Below, piece by piece: positions 27,376 to 34,901 of a DNA stretch of 64,000 nucleotides (the stretch's first letter is position 1; the number at the start of each line of letters is the position of its first letter). The stretch lies in contig NZ_MUNS01000031.1 of the NCBI RefSeq assembly GCF_002002705.1, positions 124,001-188,000 on the forward strand. Direction: 5' to 3'. Source of the stretch: Polaromonas sp. C04 (GTDB lineage Bacteria > Pseudomonadota > Gammaproteobacteria > Burkholderiales > Burkholderiaceae_C). The notes below the pieces were generated by a model. It was not told where the DNA came from. It worked only from the letters and a program-made list of their open reading frames with translations, and made no database searches. Position numbers and translations under genes: made by a program.

Positions 27376-27878
27376 GCCGCCTGGACCGCGGATTCAATGC
27401 GTTCGCTGTCGGAGCAGGTAGCGCCGCCGCAGCCATGGATGATGGCCTGCGGCAGAGCGTCGGGCAAGGTGACTGCGCCGGTCGCGGGGTCATAACCAAT
27501 GTTGCGCAGATGCAGGGCCAGTGCAGCGTCCATGGACTGGGCGTGTCGAGGAAACCAGATGGCGAGTTCGCGCGCCATCTGGCGCACGGCGCCCGGATCG
27601 CCAGCCTCGGCGCGGCTGATGCCTTCGCGCATCACCTGCAGCACCACCCGATGCTGCACGCTGTGGCAGTTGGAGGAGGAAAATCGCGTCGCTTGCATCC
27701 ACTGGTCTTCGCGGCCGAAGTGCTCGCCGGTATGGTCTACCAGCGTGCGCCAGTGCGCCAGCAGCGTCTCGTCGTGGGCGGCTTCGACCAGGGCTAGCAG
27801 ATCGACAAATTCGCGGTGTGTGTCGTCCATGGCGGGCAGGTCGAGCGCCAGGGCGTCAGACCATTCAAGATTTGGCAT
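27372..27878 (-). CDS. bacteriohemerythrin-like protein
   Basis: A 168-residue protein with a hemerythrin fold: MDDTHREFVDLL, HTGEHFGREDQWMQ, HSVQHRVVLQ and WFPRHAQSMDAAL supply the His/Glu/Asp ligands of a diiron site that binds O2. The C-terminus adds TLPDALPQAIIHGCGGATC, a Cys-containing tail. The ATG at 27878 has GAGGAG 9 nt upstream. It is divergent from mobA, an O2-using monooxygenase, so an oxygen-supply or sensing link is conceivable but unproven. Confidence 0.85.
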   Translation of the reverse strand: MPNLEWSDALALDLPAMDDTHREFVDLLALVEAAHDETLLAHWRTLVDHTGEHFGREDQWMQATRFSSSNCHSVQHRVVLQVMREGISRAEAGDPGAVRQMARELAIWFPRHAQSMDAALALHLRNIGYDPATGAVTLPDALPQAIIHGCGGATCSDSERIESAVQAA

Positions 27879-28054
27879 GTTGGAGTGCTCCTCTTTTAGC
27901 AACTCACAAGCTTACGTAATTACAAGGGGAAAAGCACTGATCCATGTCATGAAGCGTCGATCATATTTACTATCTTGATAAAGACTAATAAGTACAGTTA
28001 CTAGTTATCATTGGTCGAATTTCAGGTGCTGTTTTTAATTTTTGGAGACAAGTG

Positions 28055-29965
28055 ATGCAGTTTTATAAAAATGGCTTCAGGGGCGGTAACCCTGACATCA
28101 AAGAAGCAGCGCCGAACCGGCGTAACCGAGGCCCCAACGAACCGCTGCCAGAGAAAGTCGACGTGCTCATTGCCGGCACCGGACCGGCCGGTCTGTGCCT
28201 GGCAGCGCAGTTGTCGCAGTTCCCTGAGATCAAGACGATGATTGTTGAGCGCATGCCCAGCAATATCATCAAGGGCAAGGCGGACGGCATTAACACGCGC
28301 ACCATGGAGATGTTTCAGGCCTTCGGATTTGCCGATAAGGTCAAACGCGAGACGTACTGGGTAAACCAGACTAATTTCTGGATGCCAGATCCAGTTAACC
28401 CTGAGCACATCAACCGGGTTGGCCGAGTGCAAGACGTGGCCGACGACAGCTCGGAAATGCCGCACATCCTGATTAATCAGGCGCGGCTTCACGAGCTGTT
28501 TCTGGAAGTCATGCGGAATTCACCGTCGCGGCTTGAGCCGGATTACAGCTGGGAAATTGTGGGTTTGACGATCGACTCCACGACGGACGATTACCCCGTA
28601 ACGGTGACATTGAAAGACGCGAGCGGCGTGAACTGGTGGGCAACGCGAACTGTACGGGCAAAGTATGTGGTCGGTTGCGATGGCGCACACTCAGCGGTCC
28701 GTAAGGCCATTGGAGGGGAACTGCACGGGGATGCCGCGCATCAAGCCTGGGGTGTGATGGACATCCTGGCCAATACCGATTTTCCCGATGTGCGGCAGAA
28801 GTGTCTGATCTCTTCCGCCAATGAAGGCAATGTGCTGATTCTGCCTCGCGAGGGTGGCTATATATTTCGGATGTATGTCGAACTCGACAAGCTCAAACCG
28901 GATGAAAAAGCAGCCCATCGCAAGTTCACCCAAGAGGACATGATTGCCGCCGCGAACCGCATTATTCGTCCCTACACCATCGAGGTGAAGGAGGTGGTCT
29001 GGTGGTCTATCTACGATATCGGGCACAGCATAACCGATAAATTTGACGACGTACCGGAAGGCGAAGACCGCAATCCCCGCGTATTTACTGCAGGAGATGC
29101 CTGTCACACCCACTCTCCCAAAGCGGGTCAGGGGATGAACGTTTCGATGCAAGATACCTTCAACCTTGGCTGGAAGCTGGTGCACGTGCTCCAGGGCAGG
29201 GCTGACGCCAGCCTGCTGCGCAGTTACTCTAAGGAACGGCTGACCGAGGCCAAAAGACTGGTTGAGACTGACCACGAGTGGGCACGGATTATGTCGGCAC
29301 CGACCACCCAGGCCGAGCGGGATGGCACCGAAGAACCGCGCATCATTCGCCAGTTCAAAAAGAATCTGGAGTTCACTGGTGGCATCGCGGTGAAATATGA
29401 CCAGTCAACGCTTTTCGGCGGCGGTACGCATCAGGCGCTTGCCACCGGGGAGGCGATTGGCCGGCGCTTCCACTCGGCGCCGGTGGTGCGTTTGTCGGAT
29501 GCCAAACAAATGCAGCTTGGCCATGCCGCCGAGGCAGACGCGCGCTGGCGAATCTATGCTTTCGCTGGCAAGGCCGACAGTTCAAACTCGGGCTCATCGA
29601 TACACAGGCTCGCTGACTGGCTGGAAACCAACGCAAGTTCCCCGATTGTCAGGCACACCCGCAAAGACGAAGACATTGACGCTGTAATCGACTTTCGCGC
29701 AGTGTTCCAGCAAACCTTTGATCAGTTGGCCTACGAAAGCATGCCTTCCCTGCTTAAGCCAAAAACCGGCAAACTCGGTTTGCAAGACCATGAAAAGGCA
29801 TTCTGCGTCGACCACAAAGGTGCCGGAGATATTTTCGACATGCGTGGGGTCAACCGAGACAAGGGCTGTATGGTGGTGGTTCGCCCCGATCAGTATGTCG
29901 CGCACGTCTTGCCATTGGATGGCTTTGACGAATTGGCTGCATTCTTCGCAGGGATACTGCGGTAA
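28055..29965 (+). CDS. mobA: 3-hydroxybenzoate 4-monooxygenase (FAD-dependent)
   Basis: A 636-residue aromatic monooxygenase very like Comamonas testosteroni MobA, which makes protocatechuate from 3-hydroxybenzoate. The FAD Rossmann motif is VLIAGTGPAGLCLAAQL, the DG motif CDGAHSAVRKAIG, and the second FAD motif GDACHTHSPKAGQGMN. A C-terminal thioredoxin-like domain ends the protein, as in phenol hydroxylase-type enzymes. GGAGA lies 6 nt before the ATG at 28055; a GTG one codon upstream is possible. It is monocistronic here, with no MobR-type regulator beside it. Confidence 0.9.
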   Translation: MQFYKNGFRGGNPDIKEAAPNRRNRGPNEPLPEKVDVLIAGTGPAGLCLAAQLSQFPEIKTMIVERMPSNIIKGKADGINTRTMEMFQAFGFADKVKRETYWVNQTNFWMPDPVNPEHINRVGRVQDVADDSSEMPHILINQARLHELFLEVMRNSPSRLEPDYSWEIVGLTIDSTTDDYPVTVTLKDASGVNWWATRTVRAKYVVGCDGAHSAVRKAIGGELHGDAAHQAWGVMDILANTDFPDVRQKCLISSANEGNVLILPREGGYIFRMYVELDKLKPDEKAAHRKFTQEDMIAAANRIIRPYTIEVKEVVWWSIYDIGHSITDKFDDVPEGEDRNPRVFTAGDACHTHSPKAGQGMNVSMQDTFNLGWKLVHVLQGRADASLLRSYSKERLTEAKRLVETDHEWARIMSAPTTQAERDGTEEPRIIRQFKKNLEFTGGIAVKYDQSTLFGGGTHQALATGEAIGRRFHSAPVVRLSDAKQMQLGHAAEADARWRIYAFAGKADSSNSGSSIHRLADWLETNASSPIVRHTRKDEDIDAVIDFRAVFQQTFDQLAYESMPSLLKPKTGKLGLQDHEKAFCVDHKGAGDIFDMRGVNRDKGCMVVVRPDQYVAHVLPLDGFDELAAFFAGILR

Positions 29966-30237
29966 TTTGACGTCATATCAGACATCGGCTGTGGTATGCA
30001 TTGAGTGTCTACCGCAGCCTACGCCAGGGTGGTTTAGTGAATGCTTATGCAAGACGCCGGAAGACCTCACGGTCAACTAAGGCGGCATCGAGAAGCGGTC
30101 CAAAATACCGCTGTCGTCTGCATCGCAGGGTTAGTTGACATAGGATTTCCCGAAACGCTCGCTCGATACCCGACATTCACCTCAGTCCCTGCCCGTCAGC
30201 AAAGTGGCGTCGATTTCGACAGTCATTGCGCCCGTTG
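29966..30237. other. short intergenic region behind mobA with a degenerate repeat
   Basis: No gene is supported. About 60 bp near 30168-30230 resembles the noncoding sequence at 41450-41500, directly next to a truncated Bug gene. This suggests a third, degraded copy of part of the 41-44 kb module. Confidence 0.3.
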
Positions 30238-30629
30238 GCCACCAATAACGTGCTGTTGAGGGCACTTTTGGCGATGGGCGTGAAGTCCTTGAAGGAATAC
30301 CCAGACTTGAATACAGCAGGAGCCACCAGTAGTTCATTGACGGACCCGAGCAGCAGGGTATAGCCATCGGGCGGCGACCGCTTGACCCTCATCGCCCCGA
30401 TCGTGCCCGAAGCGCCGCCGATATTCTCGACAATGACCGACTTGCCCAAGCGTTTGGCAAGTTCGAGTGCCAGAGCGCGGCCCATCCGATCCACTGCTGC
30501 GCCTGGTGGATAGGGCGCTACCAGCGTGATCGGCTTGTCCGGATAAGTCTGACTCAACGCGGCGGGAGCCAGGGCAGCGATCGCCAACCCAATCAATAGG
30601 CGACGTCGCTGGAGGGTGGTGCGGTGCAT
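30238..30629 (-). pseudogene. Bug/TctC receptor, N-terminal fragment (copy of 42816-43787)
   Basis: About 130 residues nearly identical to the start of the Bug receptor at 42816-43787: YPDKPITLVAPYPPGAAVDR, SVIVENIGGASGTIGAMRV, LLLGSVNELLVAPAVF. Similarity stops at about 30238 and the C-terminal 60 percent is missing. The start ATG is at 30629. Both copies point the same way, so they are direct repeats about 13 kb apart. The open frame that extends upstream to 30794 runs into the IS256 fragment and is not real. Confidence 0.83.
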
Positions 30630-30702
30630 GGAGGTCTTATATGGATGCCTCCCGGATAGCAAGAAGAATTTGTGTTGTGCTGTGAAGAAGTCGGCTGCGC
30701 CC

Positions 30703-31316
30703 GGGGCTGTCCGAATTTTTGTGTTCAAGGCGCTGAGTAGACTTGTCCACGGCGGCGGGCGTCGCTTGCGACGAACGCACGCCGCGGTGGGCAAGTCGGT
30801 GCCACATCTTAAGCGGCAACCTTCGTGAAACGATCTTCATAGAGGATCGCAAATTGGTTCATCGCCTCCTTCCAGTCTTTGGCCGCACGGCCCCAATCGG
30901 CCGTGATGTTTCGCAGGGCCAGCCAGATCAGCTTGGAGGCCGCATCGTCGCTGGGGAAGTGGCCTCTTGTCTTGATGATCTTGCGCAGCCTCGCATTGAC
31001 GCTCTCGATCGCGTTGGTCGTGTAGATCACTCGTCTGATTTGGGGCGGAAACACGAAGAACGGGAGCACATGGCTCCAGGCCCGGCGCCAGGCGGCCACC
31101 ACGGTGGGGAACTTCTGGCCCCAGGGGCCAGCCTCGAAGGCATCGAGCTCGGCCTGCGCCGCTTCGGCATTGGTGGCCGTGTAGATCGGCCGGATCGCCG
31201 CGGCCAGCAGCTTGCGGTCCTTCCAGCTGGCATAGGCCAGGGAGTTGCGAATCAGATGCACGATACAGGTCTGCAGCGTGGTGGCCGGAAACACCGCCGC
31301 CAAGGCCTCGGGCATG
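30703..31316 (-). mobile_element. truncated IS256-family element
   Basis: About 614 bp nearly identical to the right-hand part of the complete element at 5748-7179, in inverted orientation. The right terminal repeat is present (GGGCTGTCCGAATTTTTGTG at about 30704). The left end and the first 60 percent are missing; the break at about 31316 falls inside a thermonuclease-like remnant. No target duplication can be expected. Confidence 0.85.
30809..31315 (-). pseudogene. IS256-family transposase, C-terminal fragment
   Basis: 168 residues from MPEALAAVFPATTLQTCIVH to DRFTKVAA, almost identical to the C-terminal part of the transposase at 5802-7073. The first two catalytic Asp sites are missing, so it is non-functional. 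Confidence 0.85.
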
Positions 31317-31676
31317 AAGTGCTACGCGAATCCTGCCTTGACATGCTCCAAATTGGCGTCAATTACATCCGGCCATCACGTTGCCAAGCGCGCGCCCATA
31401 CAGGTCGCTCTTGTTCGTTTCGACCTGCAACTGCTTGCCAAACACCCAGTTTGACAAATTCTGCTTGGCGCGTCGGCCGAACGGCCGCGCCTTTTCTGAG
31501 GCGTCAATTCCCGTCAGATGGACTTTGTGCTGCACCACCTTGCCTGCATCCAGCACGGTCACGGTGTCGCCATCTGCCACGCCCACAACGCGGCCCTCAA
31601 TGGTTGAGGCGACTGTCAGCCCGGCGCTGAGGCAAAGAGCGAGGGCCAGCAATATTCGTTTTTGGGGGAGCGTCAT
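31314..31676 (-). pseudogene. thermonuclease (SNase)-like secreted nuclease, decayed copy 1
   Basis: Starts MTLPQKRILLALALCLSAG, a signal peptide, then IEGRVVGVADGDTVTVLD, HKVHLTGIDASEKARPFG and YGRALGNVMAG, the SNase pattern with the metal Asp and Arg/Glu residues. After a frameshift near 31370 the next frame reads DVIDANLEHVKAGFA, then TAG where the family has Trp (GFAWHF), then HF. The IS256 fragment begins at that point. So it carries a frameshift, a probable Trp-to-stop change and a 3' truncation. A palindrome at 31715-31736 lies upstream of its start. Confidence 0.75.
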
Positions 31677-31714
31677 GGCGCATGCATAGCCGCCCGATTC
31701 GGTGCCCATTCCGT

Positions 31715-31736
31715 GAACTTTCAGCGCCGAAAGTTC
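31715..31736. promoter_or_regulatory. ACTTTC-type palindrome, site 1
   Basis: Dyad of 8 bp arms (GAACTTTC / GAAAGTTC) around AGCGCC. It lies 39 bp upstream of the start of thermonuclease-like copy 1 and matches three further sites at 34181, 34259 and 34329. Position and symmetry suggest a repressor operator. Confidence 0.55.
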
Positions 31737-31903
31737 TATCCACCGTCACGATTGCCGCGCCCCTTCGCTCGTGAAGTCTTCGTGAATAACACCGATTCCT
31801 TCGAAAGCATGGTTCAAGTAAGGGGTTGCGAGCAGGTTCTGGCGACATATTGCATCACGACGCGCAACACCTGAGTTTGACCCGACCGCGTTCTCTCGCT
31901 TGG

Positions 31904-32452
31904 CTAATTGCCCACAAACCAATCTGCGAACCCGAAGCCAAGGCAGCGTTCAAACCCTCCGGCCCACCGCATCATCTTCAACAGCTCCGCAAACCTACGT
32001 TCTTGGATTCCCGGAAGGAACTCATCGAACATCGGCATAGCCGCAATCCAGGGTTGCGATGGCGGCCGGTTGGCACTCGTCGCGGTGGTCAGTGCGCCGA
32101 CCGCGGCGTGAACGTCAGTCCAGCAGCTCTGCCCTTTGACTGCATCGAGCGCGACAGCAATTAGGATGGCAGTCTTTGCTCTCTCCCCGATGCGGCAGGG
32201 CAGGTAAAGCCGGCACGTCAAGTTGCTGCCCTCAATCTTGGGGTGAACCGGATACCGCGTGCCTTGCAGCCTAAGTTCACTCCACCCGGTTGCTTGGGCG
32301 TCCGCAATCAGATGTCGACTGAGCTCTCTTGCTCCTGGCGTGACTGAATCTGCGCGTTGGCTGGACGTGTGCCCGCTGAGACGGGAGATATGTTCAAAGG
32401 CTTGGACCGCAGCCCGTTGTCCAACGTCATCTGCTCCCTTCACTTCCTGCAT
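31904..32452 (-). CDS. hypothetical protein
   Basis: A 182-residue frame with no recognised family. It has no signal peptide or membrane segment. The middle (YPVHPKIEGSNLTCRLYLPC) looks beta-rich and the C-terminus (FAELLKMMRWAGGFERCLGF) helical. It follows the gene at 32492-32998 by 39 bp on the same strand, probably as an operon. Opposite-strand frames are shorter and less protein-like. Coding status is plausible but unproven. Confidence 0.5.
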   Translation of the reverse strand: MQEVKGADDVGQRAAVQAFEHISRLSGHTSSQRADSVTPGARELSRHLIADAQATGWSELRLQGTRYPVHPKIEGSNLTCRLYLPCRIGERAKTAILIAVALDAVKGQSCWTDVHAAVGALTTATSANRPPSQPWIAAMPMFDEFLPGIQERRFAELLKMMRWAGGFERCLGFGFADWFVGN

Positions 32453-32491
32453 CGAGGGCTCATTGGCAGCCGGTTCGCCCTCCCCTCCCTG

Positions 32492-32998
32492 TCACTGCAG
32501 CGTTGCCATACTGGCCATTTGCGACGGCGTCAACAGCGAAAACGCGCGCTGAATACGCATTTCATACTCATGCGTACTTATCGGCGTCGCCAATTGCTCT
32601 TTGGCGACGTCAACCAGTCGCGCAGACAGCGGCTTGCTGAGAGTCACGAAGCGCCCCCCGTAGCTGGCATGCGAATTTGAGTCCCGCAGTTTCACAAGGA
32701 GACCGATATGATGGCGCCCCGCAACAAACTCAGGAGGTACACCGGCCACCTGTTGGGGATTGATGGCCGCGTGAAACGGTGCCTCCATCCACCCAATGTC
32801 GCCGAAGTTGCTGAGAAAATACGCCACTCCTTCCCGTTCCAACAAGGCAAATTGGGCAAGCGCTCGTCGGTACTGGCCAATTGCCCACTCACTTGGCTGG
32901 CAGCAATGAATGTGGAGCTCGGCTCCATTAATCGTCAGGCTGAATTGAGTCGCGCTACTGTCAGGCACCCGATTAGCGTTACTTTGTGAAGTATACAT
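32492..32998 (-). CDS. hypothetical protein
   Basis: A 168-residue protein of mixed composition: FSLTINGAELHIHCC near the N-terminus, then VAYFLSNFGDIGWMEAPFHA, HHIGLLVKLRDSNSHASYGG and a helical C-terminus. It has no signal peptide or obvious catalytic motif and I do not recognise it. It is the first gene of a two-gene minus-strand unit; an AT-rich upstream region with a dyad at 33032-33067 probably holds its promoter. Confidence 0.6.
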   Translation of the reverse strand: MYTSQSNANRVPDSSATQFSLTINGAELHIHCCQPSEWAIGQYRRALAQFALLEREGVAYFLSNFGDIGWMEAPFHAAINPQQVAGVPPEFVAGRHHIGLLVKLRDSNSHASYGGRFVTLSKPLSARLVDVAKEQLATPISTHEYEMRIQRAFSLLTPSQMASMATLQ

Positions 32999-33031
32999 AA
33001 AAATCCTTTAAAATCTAAAATCATTATCGAA

Positions 33032-33067
33032 TCTAAAAATATCGCCTTGAGGCGAATTTAGTTTAGA
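33032..33067. promoter_or_regulatory. imperfect dyad upstream of the 32998 gene
   Basis: An inner hairpin TCGCC-TTGA-GGCGA (33042-33055) is bracketed by TCTAAA and TTTAGA. It sits about 35-70 bp upstream of the start at 32998, where an operator would be expected. Confidence 0.4.
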
Positions 33068-33300
33068 TAAATTGGTGCTCCTGCAGAAGCAAGCGCAATT
33101 TGAACCTTGAATCGCATATGGCGCAATGCCCTATTTGGTCGAAAATGTGATTCCATTCACAAACAGCGATAGAAACTTCTGCGATTTCGGCAAAATCAAC
33201 ACAGTTGGCCGGTCAATGGTCAATCGCAATTCTCAATGGTGGCAGATTTCTAAAATCCATGAGATGGCCTAAAACCTATTCAACGGTCTAAAGAGACAGA

Positions 33301-33317
33301 ACTCACGAGTCGTGAGT
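33301..33317. promoter_or_regulatory. perfect 8-1-8 dyad
   Basis: ACTCACGA, one base, TCGTGAGT. No neighbouring gene start explains it; it could be a protein-binding site. The 17-bp length makes chance unlikely but not excluded. Confidence 0.35.
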
Positions 33318-33371
33318 CATGTGTGTTTAAATGTCGGCAAAGCAGGGGAGTGCCTTCAGATAAACCTAGGC

Positions 33372-33638
33372 TCAAGCCTTCAGCGAGCTTGCGAGCATGC
33401 TGTTGGGCGTCGCAATCTCTTTCGAGGTGGCTACAAACCGGTTGGCGAGGGCAAGGTCGTTCGACGCCGAGGCCACGAGACCAAGACTCGATGTCGCTCT
33501 CGCGCGGTTGATGGACAGAATGGCGCTGCCCGCTCGATTCAGAAGGGCGTCGGCGCAGTAGTTGACGAAGGGGCTGCTGCAGTCAGCCCTATTGAGGTAA
33601 TCCTGAGGTTCGGCTATCCCGGCATTCGTCGAGCCCAA
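33372..33638 (-). CDS. possible small hypothetical protein or gene fragment
   Basis: An 88-codon frame (DCSSPFVNYCADALLNRAGS, ASASNDLALANRFVATSKEI) with protein-like composition and mostly alpha-helical character. It begins only with TTG at 33638 and is open 13 codons further up without an ATG, so it may be the 3' part of a damaged gene. No family recognised. Confidence 0.3.
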   Translation of the reverse strand: MGSTNAGIAEPQDYLNRADCSSPFVNYCADALLNRAGSAILSINRARATSSLGLVASASNDLALANRFVATSKEIATPNSMLASSLKA

Positions 33639-33884
33639 AGCGTCTTTCCAATGACGCTCCGTCCGCCTGCACGCTCAAAGTCATTCATTATAGGGAGCGT
33701 TGGCGCGATTCATGCAGTTTCAGTACTAGTGGACTTGATTCATCCCTAGTAGCAAGCGGCTCGGCAGCGTCTGCCTGTCCAGTTGCGAACGCGCCCTATT
33801 CTCGGTCCAGTCGAAGCCGGACTAGTGCACGGTGCTTGTCAAGGCTGGGGCCAGATAGGTTATAAGTTTGCGGGTCGGCCAAGG

Positions 33885-34122
33885 CTACTTGCCAAACACC
33901 CGGGTCGACAGATTATCCTTTGACGGCTGGCCGCTGACCGAAGGGTTGTGCTTCTTTTTTGGCGCGCCGATACCCGTCAGGCGAATTTTGTGCCGAGCCT
34001 TGGCTGCAATCAGGGGCGTCACCATGCCACCGCGTCATTAGCAGTCACGCCCACGACCTGGCCTTCCATCGTCGCGGCTCCGTCAGCTTGGAGCTTAAAA
34101 CAAGCACGAGCGCCAAAATCAT
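33885..34122 (-). pseudogene. thermonuclease-like nuclease, decayed copy 2
   Basis: On the minus strand MILALVLVLSSKLTEPR gives a short leader; in a shifted frame MEGQVVGVTANDAV follows, then after another shift KARHKIRLTGIGAPKKKHNP and STRVFGK to a stop at 33885. This is the same order as copy 1 (leader, GRVVGVADGDTV, HKVHLTGIDASEK, NWVFGK). Key acidic residues are lost (ANDAV for DGDTV, GIGAP for GIDAS), there are at least two frameshifts, and the C-terminal half is absent. Confidence 0.65.
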
Positions 34123-34180
34123 TGACTTCTGCGTCGGTGTCATCGAGAACGCGTATCCGTTCCGTGGAAGGCCCCCTGAC

Positions 34181-34200
34181 GACTTTCAGCGTTCAAAGTC
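34181..34200. promoter_or_regulatory. ACTTTC-type palindrome, site 2
   Basis: GACTTTC-AGCGTT-CAAAGTC, one mismatch from perfect symmetry. It lies about 60 bp upstream of the leader of thermonuclease-like copy 2, matching the position of site 1 relative to copy 1. Confidence 0.5.
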
Positions 34201-34258
34201 AACGTCCGACATTGCACTGATGCGTAACTGCATGTAACGTATCGATGGCGCAGCAAAA

Positions 34259-34276
34259 ACTTTCAGCGCTGAAAGT
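34259..34276. promoter_or_regulatory. ACTTTC-type palindrome, site 3
   Basis: Perfect 18-bp palindrome ACTTTCAGCGCTGAAAGT. It is part of a group of three sites within 180 bp. Confidence 0.6.
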
Positions 34277-34328
34277 CGGTGCCGGTCATTTGGCTGAGGC
34301 GCCGCAAGATGCACCCGGACGCTCCACG

Positions 34329-34356
34329 CCAGAACTTTCAACGTTGAAAGTTCTGG
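34329..34356. promoter_or_regulatory. ACTTTC-type palindrome, site 4 (perfect 28 bp)
   Basis: The 28 bases are perfectly self-complementary around a central AACGTT, with ACTTTC and GAAAGT arms extended by CCAGA/TCTGG. A palindrome this long is very unlikely by chance. It could bind a dimeric regulator or act as a hairpin. Confidence 0.65.
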
Positions 34357-34368
34357 GCGCCGGTACGC

Positions 34369-34539
34369 TTACCAGACTCTCGAAACCGTAACGATGTAGT
34401 GCCCAAAACGGCCTTCATACCACAGCGGTGCCAACGGAATTTGGCTCAATTCATGGCCTGGCATACCCAGCAGACCACTGCCACCACCGGCAAGGCCACT
34501 ACGCCAAAGCAGTGCCAATGTAATTCTTTGAAACTTCAT
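34369..34539 (-). CDS. possible 56-residue peptide with hydrophobic leader
   Basis: Reads MKFQRITLALLWRSGLAGGG at the start, which resembles a lipoprotein-like or secreted leader, and ends HYIVTVSRVW. It lies on the minus strand directly upstream of the palindrome cluster. It may be a remnant; no family recognised. Confidence 0.3.
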   Translation of the reverse strand: MKFQRITLALLWRSGLAGGGSGLLGMPGHELSQIPLAPLWYEGRFGHYIVTVSRVW

Positions 34540-34901
34540 TATTTTGATTACTTATTGTCCGTAATTTTTTAAAAGATATTAATAATATTATTAAATGCTG
34601 GCGCGATATTGGATTCCTCTCAATCTGGAGTCGACATCAGACGGACGCATAAATCTGTTGACTTTGGTAAATCAACACATGAGATAATCAGCAACATTGA
34701 GATTACTTGATACTGCTAAACGCTCGAAATATCCCGTACTCAAGTTCATTACTTGGGTATCTTAAATAGATACTGGAAGTGATGATGAAAAAAGCGACAG
34801 TATGAAAGGCTTTAGATGACGCCTCGTGCAAACAAACCCAGTCAGCTTCAAGATACCCGGGTTACTGATTTCCTCACTTCTGTAATTGAAAGTTTTCAAA
34901 A
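34540..34901. other. AT-rich leader region of the AcrVA2-like gene
   Basis: 362 bp with no supported gene. TTGACT at 34659-34664 with GATAAT about 19 bp downstream is a weak sigma-70 candidate. GGGTATCTT (about 34754) and its complement AAGATACCC (about 34849) form an inverted pair about 90 bp apart. The last bases carry the dyad at 34886-34899. Confidence 0.4.
34886..34899 (+). promoter_or_regulatory. dyad overlapping the ribosome-binding site of the AcrVA2-like gene
   Basis: TTGAAA-GT-TTTCAA, a perfect 6-2-6 dyad ending 2 bp before the ATG at 34902. It covers the only Shine-Dalgarno-like sequence (GAAAG). A protein bound there, or a hairpin, could block translation or transcription start. 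Confidence 0.45.

Larger units (their letters stand above)
32999..33371. other. AT-rich control region without a gene
   Basis: Much lower in GC than the catabolic operons around. It carries the imperfect dyad at 33032-33067 and the perfect dyad at 33301-33317. No frame reads as protein. It probably contains the promoter of the minus-strand gene starting at 32998. Confidence 0.45.

Noticed and set aside
30177-30794. 205-residue fusion of IS256 and Bug sequence as a gene
   Set aside because: It joins the antisense/terminal part of the IS256 fragment to a truncated receptor; the receptor's own start is at 30629.
34741-34861. Small transposon-like element bounded by GGGTATCTT inverted repeats
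   Set aside because: The repeats are only about 9-10 bp, with no target duplication or second copy seen.
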